A DNA stretch of 64,000 nt, taken from positions 2,465,001-2,529,000 of the forward strand of contig NZ_CP011388.1 in the NCBI RefSeq assembly GCF_001644605.1. Direction: 5' to 3'. The position numbers and the translations under genes were made by a program. The DNA comes from Paenibacillus swuensis. Lineage in GTDB: Bacteria; Bacillota; Bacilli; Paenibacillales; DY6. Below the pieces are notes generated by a model. It made no database searches. It was not told where the DNA came from and worked only from the letters and a program-made list of their open reading frames with translations. This document shows, piece after piece, positions 43,168-51,291 of the stretch (position 1 is the stretch's first letter; each line of letters opens with the position of its first letter).

Positions 43168-44652
43168 ATGAGAATCACCGGAATGTCTTCAGGCATGGAT
43201 ATTGATTCCATTGTTAAGGATTTAATGAAAGCACATCGAGTGCCAATTGATCGGTTAGGTCAGAAGAAACAAGTACTGGAATGGCAACGCGAAGAATATA
43301 GACAGATGAATTCAAAGCTTGTCGATTTTCGTAACAATAAACTGTTTAACTACAGCTTGAACAGCTCCATCGACACGAAGAAAGCGACAGTAACGGGTGA
43401 AACGGCTGCACTTACAGCGGCAAGTACGAAATCAGCCGTTGAAGGCTCGTTAACCATTCGAGTCAATGAATTGGCGAAGAGCGGTTCTGTAGTATCCAAT
43501 GGTGCAGGTATAGATCCTACCGCGTCCACAACGGCAACGCTGCAGAACTTAATTGACAACGGGAAGATGGCTGATTTCTCAGGTTCCATCACCGTTAATG
43601 GTGCGCCAATTACAATTGACAAGGCGACAGATACAATCAATTCACTACTGTCGAAGATAAATACGAATGCTGCAGCGAAAGCCTCTGCATTTTATGACAC
43701 CGCCACAGGTAAACTGTCCATCACATCCAAAGAAACAGGAAAAATCAACGGGACTGGTGAAGTAACGCTGAGCGGCGCATTATTAACTTCTTCGTTCAAC
43801 ATGACAAATGTAACTCTCGGAGATGATGCCCAACTTGAAATTAACGGCATTGCGACAACACGTTCCAGTAATATCTTCTCTATTAATGGAGTAGAGGTCA
43901 CGCTTAAAGCCAAGACTGTTGCAGACCCGACGGAAATCAAAGTGTCCAAAGACGTGGATGCCATCGTTAATACCATTAAGTCATTCATTAACGATTATAA
44001 TGACTTGCTATCGACAATGAGCGACAAGGTGAAAGAAGAACGGAATAGGAATGTATTGCCTCTTACGAAAGAGCAGAGAGACGACATGAAGGAAGATGAA
44101 GTCACAAGATGGGAATCCAAAGCGAAGAGCGGACTTCTCCGGAATGAGGCGCTGCTAACTAAGACGATTAATGATGTTAGGGCGAGTACGAACAAACCTG
44201 TCACCATTGGCGCAGAGACCGTCACATTAGGTATGCTTGGCATTGAAACAGGCAAATATTTTGAGAACGGCAAACTGTACTTAAAAGATGAGAACAAATT
44301 GAGGGAAATGCTGGAGGACAACCCAACAAAGGTGATGAGTTTCTTCACGCAACAAAGCGGTTCCGTAAGTTCCAAAGGTCTGTTTGAAAGAATGCGGGAT
44401 GATATTCAAATTTCGTTGAACGCGATCTCTTCTAAAGCGGGTACGTCTGCTTTCACGAGCTCATTGACGCAGCCATTCAGTTCAGAGAGCATGATCGGTA
44501 AAGATCTCAAGCAACTTACGGACCAGATGATTCAGAAGGATTCTAAGTTGAGTGACCTGGAGAATAATTACTATAAGAAATTCAATGCCATGGAGCAAGC
44601 AATGAACAAATACCAATCGCAATCCGCTTACTTAGCAAATGCACTTGGATGA
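43168..44652 (+). CDS. fliD: Flagellar filament cap protein FliD
   Basis: 494 residues (HAP2). N-terminal MRITGMSSGMDIDSIVKDLMKAHRVPIDRLGQKKQVLEWQREEYRQMN is the FliD_N signature. The middle is Thr/Ser-rich. FliD_C ends with LSDLENNYYKKFNAMEQAMNKYQSQSAYLANALG. It caps the growing filament and places flagellin subunits. AAGGAGGAG before ATG 43168. Confidence 0.95.
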   Translation: MRITGMSSGMDIDSIVKDLMKAHRVPIDRLGQKKQVLEWQREEYRQMNSKLVDFRNNKLFNYSLNSSIDTKKATVTGETAALTAASTKSAVEGSLTIRVNELAKSGSVVSNGAGIDPTASTTATLQNLIDNGKMADFSGSITVNGAPITIDKATDTINSLLSKINTNAAAKASAFYDTATGKLSITSKETGKINGTGEVTLSGALLTSSFNMTNVTLGDDAQLEINGIATTRSSNIFSINGVEVTLKAKTVADPTEIKVSKDVDAIVNTIKSFINDYNDLLSTMSDKVKEERNRNVLPLTKEQRDDMKEDEVTRWESKAKSGLLRNEALLTKTINDVRASTNKPVTIGAETVTLGMLGIETGKYFENGKLYLKDENKLREMLEDNPTKVMSFFTQQSGSVSSKGLFERMRDDIQISLNAISSKAGTSAFTSSLTQPFSSESMIGKDLKQLTDQMIQKDSKLSDLENNYYKKFNAMEQAMNKYQSQSAYLANALG

Positions 44653-44677
44653 TTCGTGATTTGAGGAGGAGAGTCTC

Positions 44678-45076
44678 GTGTTAAGCCAACAAATGAGAAA
44701 CACATATACGCAGAATACTACTTTAACATCGACTCCAAATCAGCTTTTACTCATGCTATATGATGGAGCAATACGTTTCTGTAAACTGGGGATTGAAGGC
44801 ATTGAATCTAATAACTATGAACTAGCAAATACCAACTTGTGTAAAGCTCAGGCCATAATCTATGAGTTTATTTCATCATTGGATATGAAACAGCCGGTGT
44901 CCAAGGACTTATTGGTTATGTATGAATACATTATTCATCTGCTTGTTCAAGGGAATGTTAAGAAAGACCTCATCTTGATTACTGAAGCGTTAGGCTACAT
45001 TGAAGAGTTAAGGGAGACATGGGCAGAAGCTTCAAGGCTGGCAGGAAGCATGAAACCCTCTAACCATTATGTATAG
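44678..45076 (+). CDS. fliS: Flagellin-specific chaperone FliS
   Basis: 132-residue helical bundle that binds the flagellin C-terminus before export. Family marks: YTQNTTLTSTPNQLLLMLYDGAIRFCKLGIEGIESNNYELANTNLCKAQAIIYEFISSLD and the C-terminal EELRETWAEA. GTG 44678 follows GAGGAGGAG (44662-44671). Its end overlaps fliT by 8 bases. Confidence 0.95.
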   Translation: MLSQQMRNTYTQNTTLTSTPNQLLLMLYDGAIRFCKLGIEGIESNNYELANTNLCKAQAIIYEFISSLDMKQPVSKDLLVMYEYIIHLLVQGNVKKDLILITEALGYIEELRETWAEASRLAGSMKPSNHYV

Positions 45077-45404
45077 TTGGATGGAACAACTCGAAACCAT
45101 GACGATGGCATTGGTTCATCAGATTGAGCACTCAACCGAGGAAGACATTGTGGCCTTCGTTCAACAACGTGAAGAACACATCGACCTGTTAAAGAACGGA
45201 ACGGTCAATCAAGCTCAGTTACAAGAAATGAGAGACCAACTGAGCAAGTTGCTGGCGTACGATGAGATCATTCTGGGTCGTATGAACGAGTTCAAAATAT
45301 CTGCTGAACTGGGAATGCACAAAACAAGCACAGCCAGAAAACAAAAGTCTGCTTATGAGAGTACAATTCTTTACGATAGTCTGTTATTCGACACAAAAAA
45401 ATAA
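45069..45404 (+). CDS. fliT: FliT-like flagellar chaperone
   Basis: 111-residue helical protein overlapping the fliS stop, the standard position of fliT (chaperone of FliD). Heptad-like helices (MEQLETMTMALVHQIEHSTEEDIVAFVQQREEHIDLL) and a basic tail. The sequence is weakly conserved in the family; gene order carries most of the identification. Last gene of the flagellar block; a new promoter follows its stop by 3 bases. Confidence 0.8.
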   Translation: MYSWMEQLETMTMALVHQIEHSTEEDIVAFVQQREEHIDLLKNGTVNQAQLQEMRDQLSKLLAYDEIILGRMNEFKISAELGMHKTSTARKQKSAYESTILYDSLLFDTKK

Positions 45405-45407
45405 ATA

Positions 45408-45436
45408 TTGACAGACTTGTAATGGGGTTATAATAT
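45408..45436 (+). promoter_or_regulatory. SigA promoter of the riboswitch-controlled adhesin
   Basis: Perfect TTGACA (45408-45413) with TAATAT at 17 bases (45431-45436); an overlapping TATAAT (45429-45434) gives 15. A start near 45443 leaves the riboswitch fully inside the transcript. Confidence 0.75.
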
Positions 45437-45461
45437 TGTACTGGGTATAATTTCCTAAACT

Positions 45462-45560
45462 AAATACTGGCAAACTTGCAGAAATGCAAGGACGCAAAGC
45501 CATTGGGTCTTCCGTAGTAGGTATATAGTAACAACTGCTATCAGATCGCCAGGTTGCAAA
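45462..45560 (+). ncRNA. Cyclic di-GMP-I (GEMM-I) riboswitch aptamer
   Basis: Key features read directly: P1 arms CTGGC (45467-45471) / GCCAG (45548-45552); a GAAA-tetraloop stem CTTGCA-GAAA-TGCAAG (45475-45490); the invariant GGACGCAAAGCC block (45490-45501) with the bases that bind c-di-GMP; and a second stem-loop before GATCGCCAGG. These match GEMM-I. A terminator follows immediately. Whether c-di-GMP turns expression on or off cannot be told by eye. Confidence 0.9.
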
Positions 45561-45573
45561 TCTTTCATTATCT

Positions 45574-45618
45574 AAAAATGGAGCATTAGCAATGTCTAAT
45601 GGCTCCATTTTATTATTT
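45574..45618 (+). terminator. Expression-platform terminator of the riboswitch
   Basis: AAAATGGAGC-ATTAG pairs with CTAAT-GGCTCCATTTT (one bulge), followed by ATTATTT. It stands between the aptamer and the ribosome site at 45622-45627. Confidence 0.88.
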
Positions 45619-45634
45619 AATAGGAGGAGTTTCG

Positions 45635-48514
45635 ATGAGAACAACAGGCAAGTGGTTTAACGTGTTTTTATGCTTTCTTTTCGTACTGTCCACACTGAGC
45701 TTCTCTCAACAGACCGAAGCGGCAGCGGATTATGTCAATGTGAACAAGTCAGTGAATCCCACTCAAATTACAACTGAGGGTGAAGCTGAAGTTACATTAC
45801 AGATACAAGGTACTCCACCTGTTAATGTCATTATGCCTAGTGATGTTATTCTTATCATCGACCGCTCCGGTAGTATGAGAGGTCAGAAGATGAGCGACGC
45901 AATTAAATCAGCGAAAGAATTTGTTGATCTTGTAGATTTAACAAAGCACCAAGTCGGTATAGTTGATTTCAGCTCAGACACTAAGGCTCTACCACTGACA
46001 ACAGATGCTGTACAATTGAAAAGCTACATCAACGGACTCGCAGCGAACGGATCTACAGCAACGGGTGATTCCATTGATAAAGCCATGGAAATGCTTGCAA
46101 ACCATAGACCCGAAGCTCAGCCTGTTATCGTTCTTATGACAGATGGAGATGCGACTGTTCCTACGGTCAATCCATACCAGTATGCCAAAGATAAAGCGTT
46201 GTTGGCAAAAGAAGCGGGTATTGTATTTTATACGATTGCATTGCTAGACACTAATGCGGATCCGACTACCAGCGGTCCGAACATCCTATTGAAAGAAATG
46301 GCGACAACATCTTCACATCATCATTTCGTACTTGGATCTGTAGGATTGTCCGATATCTACAAAGCGATTGTTCGTGAGATCGGTATGGCAAGTGCCTACA
46401 ACATTGTCGTTTCGGATCTCGTCGCACCTGAATTCGAGATTGTTCCTGACTCTTACAAAGATAATATACCTCAGCCTACTGTAGTCGGAAATCAATTGCA
46501 GTGGAACTTCCTTGAATTGAAAAACAGCCTTCTAACGTTCAAATACAAGATTAGACCTAAAGATAAGAATAAAGCAGGCACTTATTACACTTCAGATTTA
46601 ACTTCTAAATTAGAATATAATGACTATGCCGGCGCAAAGCGGATGAAATTTCTACCTGCGGTTCAACTGAGTGTTAAGTTCCCGGCACCGGTAATTACCT
46701 CTGTAGAAGCTAATGAAGGCGCACCGGAAGGCGGCAATACAATTACATTGAATGGTACTAATTTCCGTCAAGGTGCGACCGTAACCTTCGGTGGAACGCG
46801 TGCAACGAGCGAGCAATTCGTCAGCTCAACCGAGGTGAAAGTTGTCGTGCCTCAAGGTGCACAAGGTTCAGTAGAAATAAAATTAACTAATCCTGATAAC
46901 CAAATTGCACTAAGTAATTACAAATACAAAGCAACGCCGGTGGTGACTTCCATTGACCCGGCAACCGGGCCTTTCAAAGGCGAAAACCTTGTTGCAATTA
47001 ACGGTAAGTATTTTATGCCTGGGGCCAAAGTCACGCTAGGTGATAAATCTGCAGCTATTGTCCTGGTACATCCGAGTGTAATTAAAGTTACTGCTCCTCA
47101 AGCTGCTGCAGCAGGTCCGGTCAATGTTACTGTTGAGAACCCTGACGGTAGCAAAGTAGTTGTAGCCAATGGATATACCTATGAAGAAGAAATAATTGAG
47201 AAGCTTGAAATTACAGCTGTTTCACCTAACAAAGGATTGGTAAGCGGCGGAGATTACGTAGTCATTGACGGTAAGAAATTCGTTCCTTCAACTAAAGTAT
47301 ATTTCGGCACCACGGCTGTATCGGTGGGGACGTTCTTCTCTGAGACTAAAATCAGAGTAACAGCACCTGCGGCTACAACTGCCGGATTAGTCGATATTAC
47401 CGTAGAGAACACCGACGGTAGAAGAGCGGTACTTGTGGGCGGGTATACGTATGAACCGCTTCCGGCAGCACCTGCACCTCAAATCACCAGAATTACGCCT
47501 AATACCGGAGAATCAACAGGCGGGACTACGGTTATCGTAGACGGAGCTAATTTTACGACACAATCCAAAGTATTCTTTGGTAGTGTTGAAGGCGTTAGTG
47601 TAACTTATTTCTCCCCAACAAGACTTAGAGCCTATGCACCGGCAGGCACTGTCGGAGCTGTTGATATTAAAGTCGTGAATAAAGATCTGCAAGAAGCAGT
47701 GGTAACAGGTGGATATACTTACGTTGCGCCGGCCATGGCACCTGCTCCTACCGTTACTTCCTTGACACCGAACAGCGCACCTTTGAATGGCGGAACTATA
47801 GTACTTGTATATGGTACAAATTTCGTTAGTGGTGCAAAGGTTTACTATGGAAGTACGCAAGCACAAGTCAACAATGTCATTAGCACGCGTATAACATCCG
47901 TTTTGCCACAAACGGCTGCACCCGGTCAAGTCAATGTTAGAGTCGTCAATCCGGACGGACAGGAGTTCATACTGACCAATGGGTTCACCTACACAGAGCT
48001 CTTGCCAACAATTACGGCTACAACGCCGAACAAAGGGCCTCTTGAGGGTGGAACATTTGTAATCATCGACGGAACGAATTTCGATAGAAACATCCGAGTT
48101 AACTTCAATGGCGTCAATGTTCCCGTAACATACTTTAGCGATACGCGTATCCGGGTAACCTCTCCAAGCAGTGTCGTAGCAGGTCCCGTAACGTTCACAT
48201 TGACGAATCCGACCGGTTCGCAAGTCTCCGGTACATTTACTTATGAGAACCCGGTACTGCCTAGTCCGGTCATTACAAGACTGAACAGCACAAGTGGACC
48301 GTTATCGGGCGGGAGTTTCCTAATAATCGATGGATCCAATTATACAACTAGTTCTAAAGTGTATATGAATGGCGTGCTTGTGCCAAACACATTCTTCTCG
48401 GTTAACCGATTGAGAATAACAGTACCTGCTTCAGCTACTCCTGGAACTGTGGATATCTATGTCGAGAATGCAGACGGTCAAAGAAGTAACGTTGTAACCT
48501 ACACCTATCTATAA
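45635..48514 (+). CDS. Secreted vWA-domain protein with seven IPT/TIG repeats, probable adhesin
   Basis: 959 residues. Signal peptide (WFNVFLCFLFVLSTLSFSQQTEA). The vWA domain (about 60-270) has a complete MIDAS start DRSGSMRG (Asp76) and the later TDGD. Then seven tandem IPT/TIG Ig-like domains of about 80-90 residues each, recognisable by repeated P-x-I-T-x-(I/L)-x-P-x-x-G-x-x-x-GG-x-x-(V/I)-x-(I/V)-x-G-x-(N/K)-F. There is no SLH domain or LPXTG motif, so the anchoring is unclear. AGGAGG (45622-45627) precedes ATG 45635. The c-di-GMP riboswitch upstream and the flagellar operon next door point to a role in attachment; that is inference. Own terminator follows. Confidence 0.85.
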   Translation: MRTTGKWFNVFLCFLFVLSTLSFSQQTEAAADYVNVNKSVNPTQITTEGEAEVTLQIQGTPPVNVIMPSDVILIIDRSGSMRGQKMSDAIKSAKEFVDLVDLTKHQVGIVDFSSDTKALPLTTDAVQLKSYINGLAANGSTATGDSIDKAMEMLANHRPEAQPVIVLMTDGDATVPTVNPYQYAKDKALLAKEAGIVFYTIALLDTNADPTTSGPNILLKEMATTSSHHHFVLGSVGLSDIYKAIVREIGMASAYNIVVSDLVAPEFEIVPDSYKDNIPQPTVVGNQLQWNFLELKNSLLTFKYKIRPKDKNKAGTYYTSDLTSKLEYNDYAGAKRMKFLPAVQLSVKFPAPVITSVEANEGAPEGGNTITLNGTNFRQGATVTFGGTRATSEQFVSSTEVKVVVPQGAQGSVEIKLTNPDNQIALSNYKYKATPVVTSIDPATGPFKGENLVAINGKYFMPGAKVTLGDKSAAIVLVHPSVIKVTAPQAAAAGPVNVTVENPDGSKVVVANGYTYEEEIIEKLEITAVSPNKGLVSGGDYVVIDGKKFVPSTKVYFGTTAVSVGTFFSETKIRVTAPAATTAGLVDITVENTDGRRAVLVGGYTYEPLPAAPAPQITRITPNTGESTGGTTVIVDGANFTTQSKVFFGSVEGVSVTYFSPTRLRAYAPAGTVGAVDIKVVNKDLQEAVVTGGYTYVAPAMAPAPTVTSLTPNSAPLNGGTIVLVYGTNFVSGAKVYYGSTQAQVNNVISTRITSVLPQTAAPGQVNVRVVNPDGQEFILTNGFTYTELLPTITATTPNKGPLEGGTFVIIDGTNFDRNIRVNFNGVNVPVTYFSDTRIRVTSPSSVVAGPVTFTLTNPTGSQVSGTFTYENPVLPSPVITRLNSTSGPLSGGSFLIIDGSNYTTSSKVYMNGVLVPNTFFSVNRLRITVPASATPGTVDIYVENADGQRSNVVTYTYL

Positions 48515-48530
48515 GTTCATGCAATATCTT

Positions 48531-48562
48531 ATGCCCAGCGACCTATGTCGTTGGGCATTTTG
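48531..48562 (+). terminator. Intrinsic terminator after the adhesin gene
   Basis: ATGCCCAGCGAC / GTCGTTGGGCAT stem with CTAT loop, then TTTTGG. The group II intron remnant begins directly after it. Confidence 0.88.
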
Positions 48563-48565
48563 GTT

Positions 48566-48660
48566 GTGCGCCCAGCATGGGCGCTATCTCTAGGATTTAA
48601 GTCCCGAATGGTGAAGGCAGTAGTAGTCATAGCTTAAGGCAATGTAACCAAGATGATTGA
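48566..48660 (+). mobile_element. 5' remnant of a group II intron (IIC-like)
   Basis: Begins with the canonical 5' end GTGCG (48566-48570) and continues with GTGCGCCCAGCATGGGCGC, then AAGTCCCGAATGGTGAAGGC and AGTCATAGCTTAAGGCAA. This is the start of domain I as I remember it from bacterial group II introns. No maturase ORF and no domain V are visible, so only about 90 bases survive. Position immediately downstream of an intrinsic terminator is the typical insertion site of class C introns. The 3' boundary is uncertain. Confidence 0.7.
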
Positions 48661-48675
48661 CGTTAACAACTATAA

Positions 48676-50688
48676 CGAACATTCAGACGATGGCCCAGGA
48701 CCGAGAAACGAGTAACCCAAACGGGTGAGTTTGAGCAATACGCACACTCTGCGGACGGTAACTTGTACAGCGCGATCAACAAGAATGTAATTGACGTATT
48801 CAACTACACACCTAATGGAAACGTATTGAATAAGACCCGTAACGGTCAATTGGTCTTAAATTATGGTTATAACGCAGAAGGTCAAGTTTCGGAAGTAACC
48901 GACATGAACAACCAACGCGTTAATTACACCTATGATCCACTAGGCAGATTGAAAGATGTTCTTACTAACGACAAGCTTGTCGCATCCTATAATTATGATG
49001 CAGACAACAACGTTAGCGGCATTAATTATAACAGTGGAACCAATGTTCAGTACGGCTACGATAAGGATTCCAACATTCTATCTATTTTGAGCCGAAACAA
49101 ACAAGGTAACACCGTAGACAGTCACTCTTACAGCTATGATGGAAACGGTAATAAACTAACTGCAACGGAAAACGGACAAACAACGTCGTACACTTATGAC
49201 AAACTGCAAAGACTAACCCATGTAAACTATCCAGGTAAAGGCGCAGAACAGTATAGATATGACGATGCCGGAAACCGGATTGAGCACAGTGTTGCAGGTG
49301 TGACAACCTCGTATTCGTATGATCGGAACAACAGACTGTTATAGATGAGTAACCCACAAGGTCAGACAACGTTCAACTATGACCCGAATGGGAATATGAT
49401 GAGTAAACTTGGTCCGAACGGGAAAGACGAATTCAAATACAACGGATTCAATCAATTGATAGAGTCCGCCATGTCTGACGGCAACTGGATGCGTTATAGT
49501 TATGATGCACTTGGACTGCGCTCGAGTATCGCTGAGAATGGAGTGCTTACGAACTTCACGTTCGACGGTGACCAAGTCATGTCGGAAACGACAGCATCCG
49601 GTAATCGTGTGGCTAACTATGTTCGCGGTTATGGTCTTTTGTCCCAAGTTGATCCTCAAGGTCGTCTCTATGACATGTTAAGCAATGGTCATGGCGATGT
49701 AACAGGACTTTTGAACTGCAAGGGTGAATTGGTTAACAGTTACACTTACGACGCTTTTGGTCAAACTACGGAGAAGAAAGAACTCATCCAGAACCGCTTC
49801 TTATACTCAGGAGAGCAGTATGATGAGATTACCGACACTTACTACCTGCGTGCAAGAAACTATGACCCGAACTTGGGCCGATTCACGCAAGAGGATACAT
49901 TCCGTGGGGATGGGTTAAATCTTTATTCTTATGTGAAGAACAATCCTGTTAATTTTGTGGATCCTAGTGGAAATATATGTGTTGAGGTAGGTGGTGGTGG
50001 TACTTCCACATGGGATGGAAAGAAATTAAATTCCATTACTACCACGTCCAAAGAGTTGGAACAACACTATTTAAAAGTCCTCTATTCTGTAAGTAGTTCT
50101 AATTCAAATAATTATTGGAAGGCTCGAGAGTGTTTAGGTAATAATAAAAACAGTTGGTGGAGGTAAACACGCTGCTGAAGCTAAGAGAAAGATTGTTGAA
50201 GATCTTCATGAAGGTAAAGCAGCAGAAATGCAACTGATGGCTGAAATAAGTATGTCAATTAATACAGGTGGCGGAGGTCGTGGCAAAGCAGTTATTCCTA
50301 TTGTAAGGGAGTTGCTAGTGTAACAGGAACTATAGCGAAAAAAGTTTCTGGTGCATTATCTAAGGGTGCGGAAAATGTCGCTAAGATTGGCGACAGCTTT
50401 GGAAAAGCCGGAACACTCGTTAAAAATTCTGACACTAAGATTGAATGGTCAAAGGTTTCTAATCATGGCTTGGAGAGAATGAATGAACGTGGTGTAACAA
50501 AAGAGATGGTGGAATCTCGGGTCAAGAATGGTAAGGCACTTTCACAGAATAATGGAAGCAAGCATTTGTTTTTCACGGATGAAGGCGCTGCGGTTATTGC
50601 CAACGATGGAACGTTAGTGACGGTAATTCCGAAGAGCAAATATGATGATGCTTATAAAGCATTGTCGGAATCTTTATTCGGGAGGTAA
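48676..50688 (+). pseudogene. Broken RHS/YD-repeat polymorphic toxin gene, 5' truncated
   Basis: YD repeats run from about 48727 (for example NYGYNAEGQVSEVTDMNNQR, YDPLGRLKDV, YSYDGNGNKL) into the RHS core end NRFLYSGEQYDEITDTYYLRARNYDPNLGRFTQEDTFRGDGLNLYSYVKNNPVNFVDPSG (about 49795-49975). Lesions: no 5' end or start; an in-frame TAG at 49342-49344; a frame change near 50145-50150 beside an AAAAA run; and a return to the first frame near 50300-50308. The last part, ending at 50688, encodes the variable toxin tip (VSNHGLERMNERGVTKEMVESRVKNGKALSQ...LFFTDEGAAVIANDGTLVTVI), which recalls DUF4258/RelE-like nuclease tips. The immunity-type gene follows 11 bases later. Confidence 0.82.
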
Positions 50689-50699
50689 GGGAGTAACAA

Positions 50700-50939
50700 A
50701 TGAGAGATATTATCATTCAAATAATTAACGAATGGAATCCGGTGGACATTTATCCATTACTGAAAGATGAATATTATTCTGAGTCACAAAAGGTGTTTGA
50801 GGCAATGGATCTCACCAGTACAGCAAATGAACTAGCTAAAGAAATGTTCAACATTTTTGTAAAGTCTTTCGGTAAGGAGTTCAACAAGTCTATGGATGAA
50901 TGCAGATATATTGCAAAGAAAATCATCAATTCAAAATAA
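50700..50939 (+). CDS. Probable immunity protein (DUF1871-like)
   Basis: 79 residues, acidic and helical. I-x-x-x-W-x-P (INEWNPVDIYPLL), then YYSESQKVFEAMDLTSTANELAKEMFNIFVKSFGKEFNKSMDECRYIAKKIIN, which matches the DUF1871 pattern ending in E-C-x-x-I-A. Such genes often follow RHS or other polymorphic toxin tips as immunity genes. GGGAGGTAAGGGAG precedes ATG 50700. Intact although the toxin gene is broken, so it may give residual protection. Alternative: an unrelated small regulator. Confidence 0.6.
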   Translation: MRDIIIQIINEWNPVDIYPLLKDEYYSESQKVFEAMDLTSTANELAKEMFNIFVKSFGKEFNKSMDECRYIAKKIINSK

Positions 50940-51070
50940 AACGGCGGGGGCTACCAAGTTCCGAGTGAAACCATATCATTTAATCAATAAAATAGATTAA
51001 CTTGGTTCTCCATCAATGTATTACAACTTATAGTTAAGAAATTGAAAGTGAATTGCTAAAAGATCAAACC

Positions 51071-51108
51071 AGAACCTTGACTGGCTTAAGCCTTTCAAGG
51101 TTCTTTAA
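51071..51108 (+). terminator. Long hairpin in the gap before the SLH gene
   Basis: AGAACCTTGA (51071-51080) and TCAAGGTTCT (51095-51104) flank an inner palindrome GGCTTAAGCC. Followed by TTAAAACC, so a weak T-run. It probably ends the RHS-immunity transcript. The remainder of the gap 50940-51291 holds the promoter below and no gene that I can see. Confidence 0.65.
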
Positions 51109-51146
51109 AACCTCAAATCCAGAACTCGAATCGATCAATTTCCCCA

Positions 51147-51174
51147 TTCATTTACAACATCTTTACACCGATAT
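51147..51174 (+). promoter_or_regulatory. SigD-like promoter of the island SLH gene
   Basis: TTCATT (51147-51152), 16 bases, CGATAT (51169-51174; octamer ACCGATAT). Same spacing as the four flagellar SigD promoters, with one -35 deviation. An overlapping TTTACA-N15-TATACT could be a SigA alternative. Confidence 0.5.
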
Positions 51175-51291
51175 ACTATTTAGGCCATCCGCGTTTGTTA
51201 TGGTTTACATAGTTCCAAAGTCATAGAGGTTCATCCTGGGTACAACCAGTTTACATAAACGACAGCAACTCACTTACAAAGGAGAATTACC

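Noticed and set aside
49345-50166. Separate second gene starting at ATG 49345
   Set aside because: It is in the same frame as the preceding YD-repeat ORF and continues it after a TAG; no ribosome site, so it is the rest of one broken gene.
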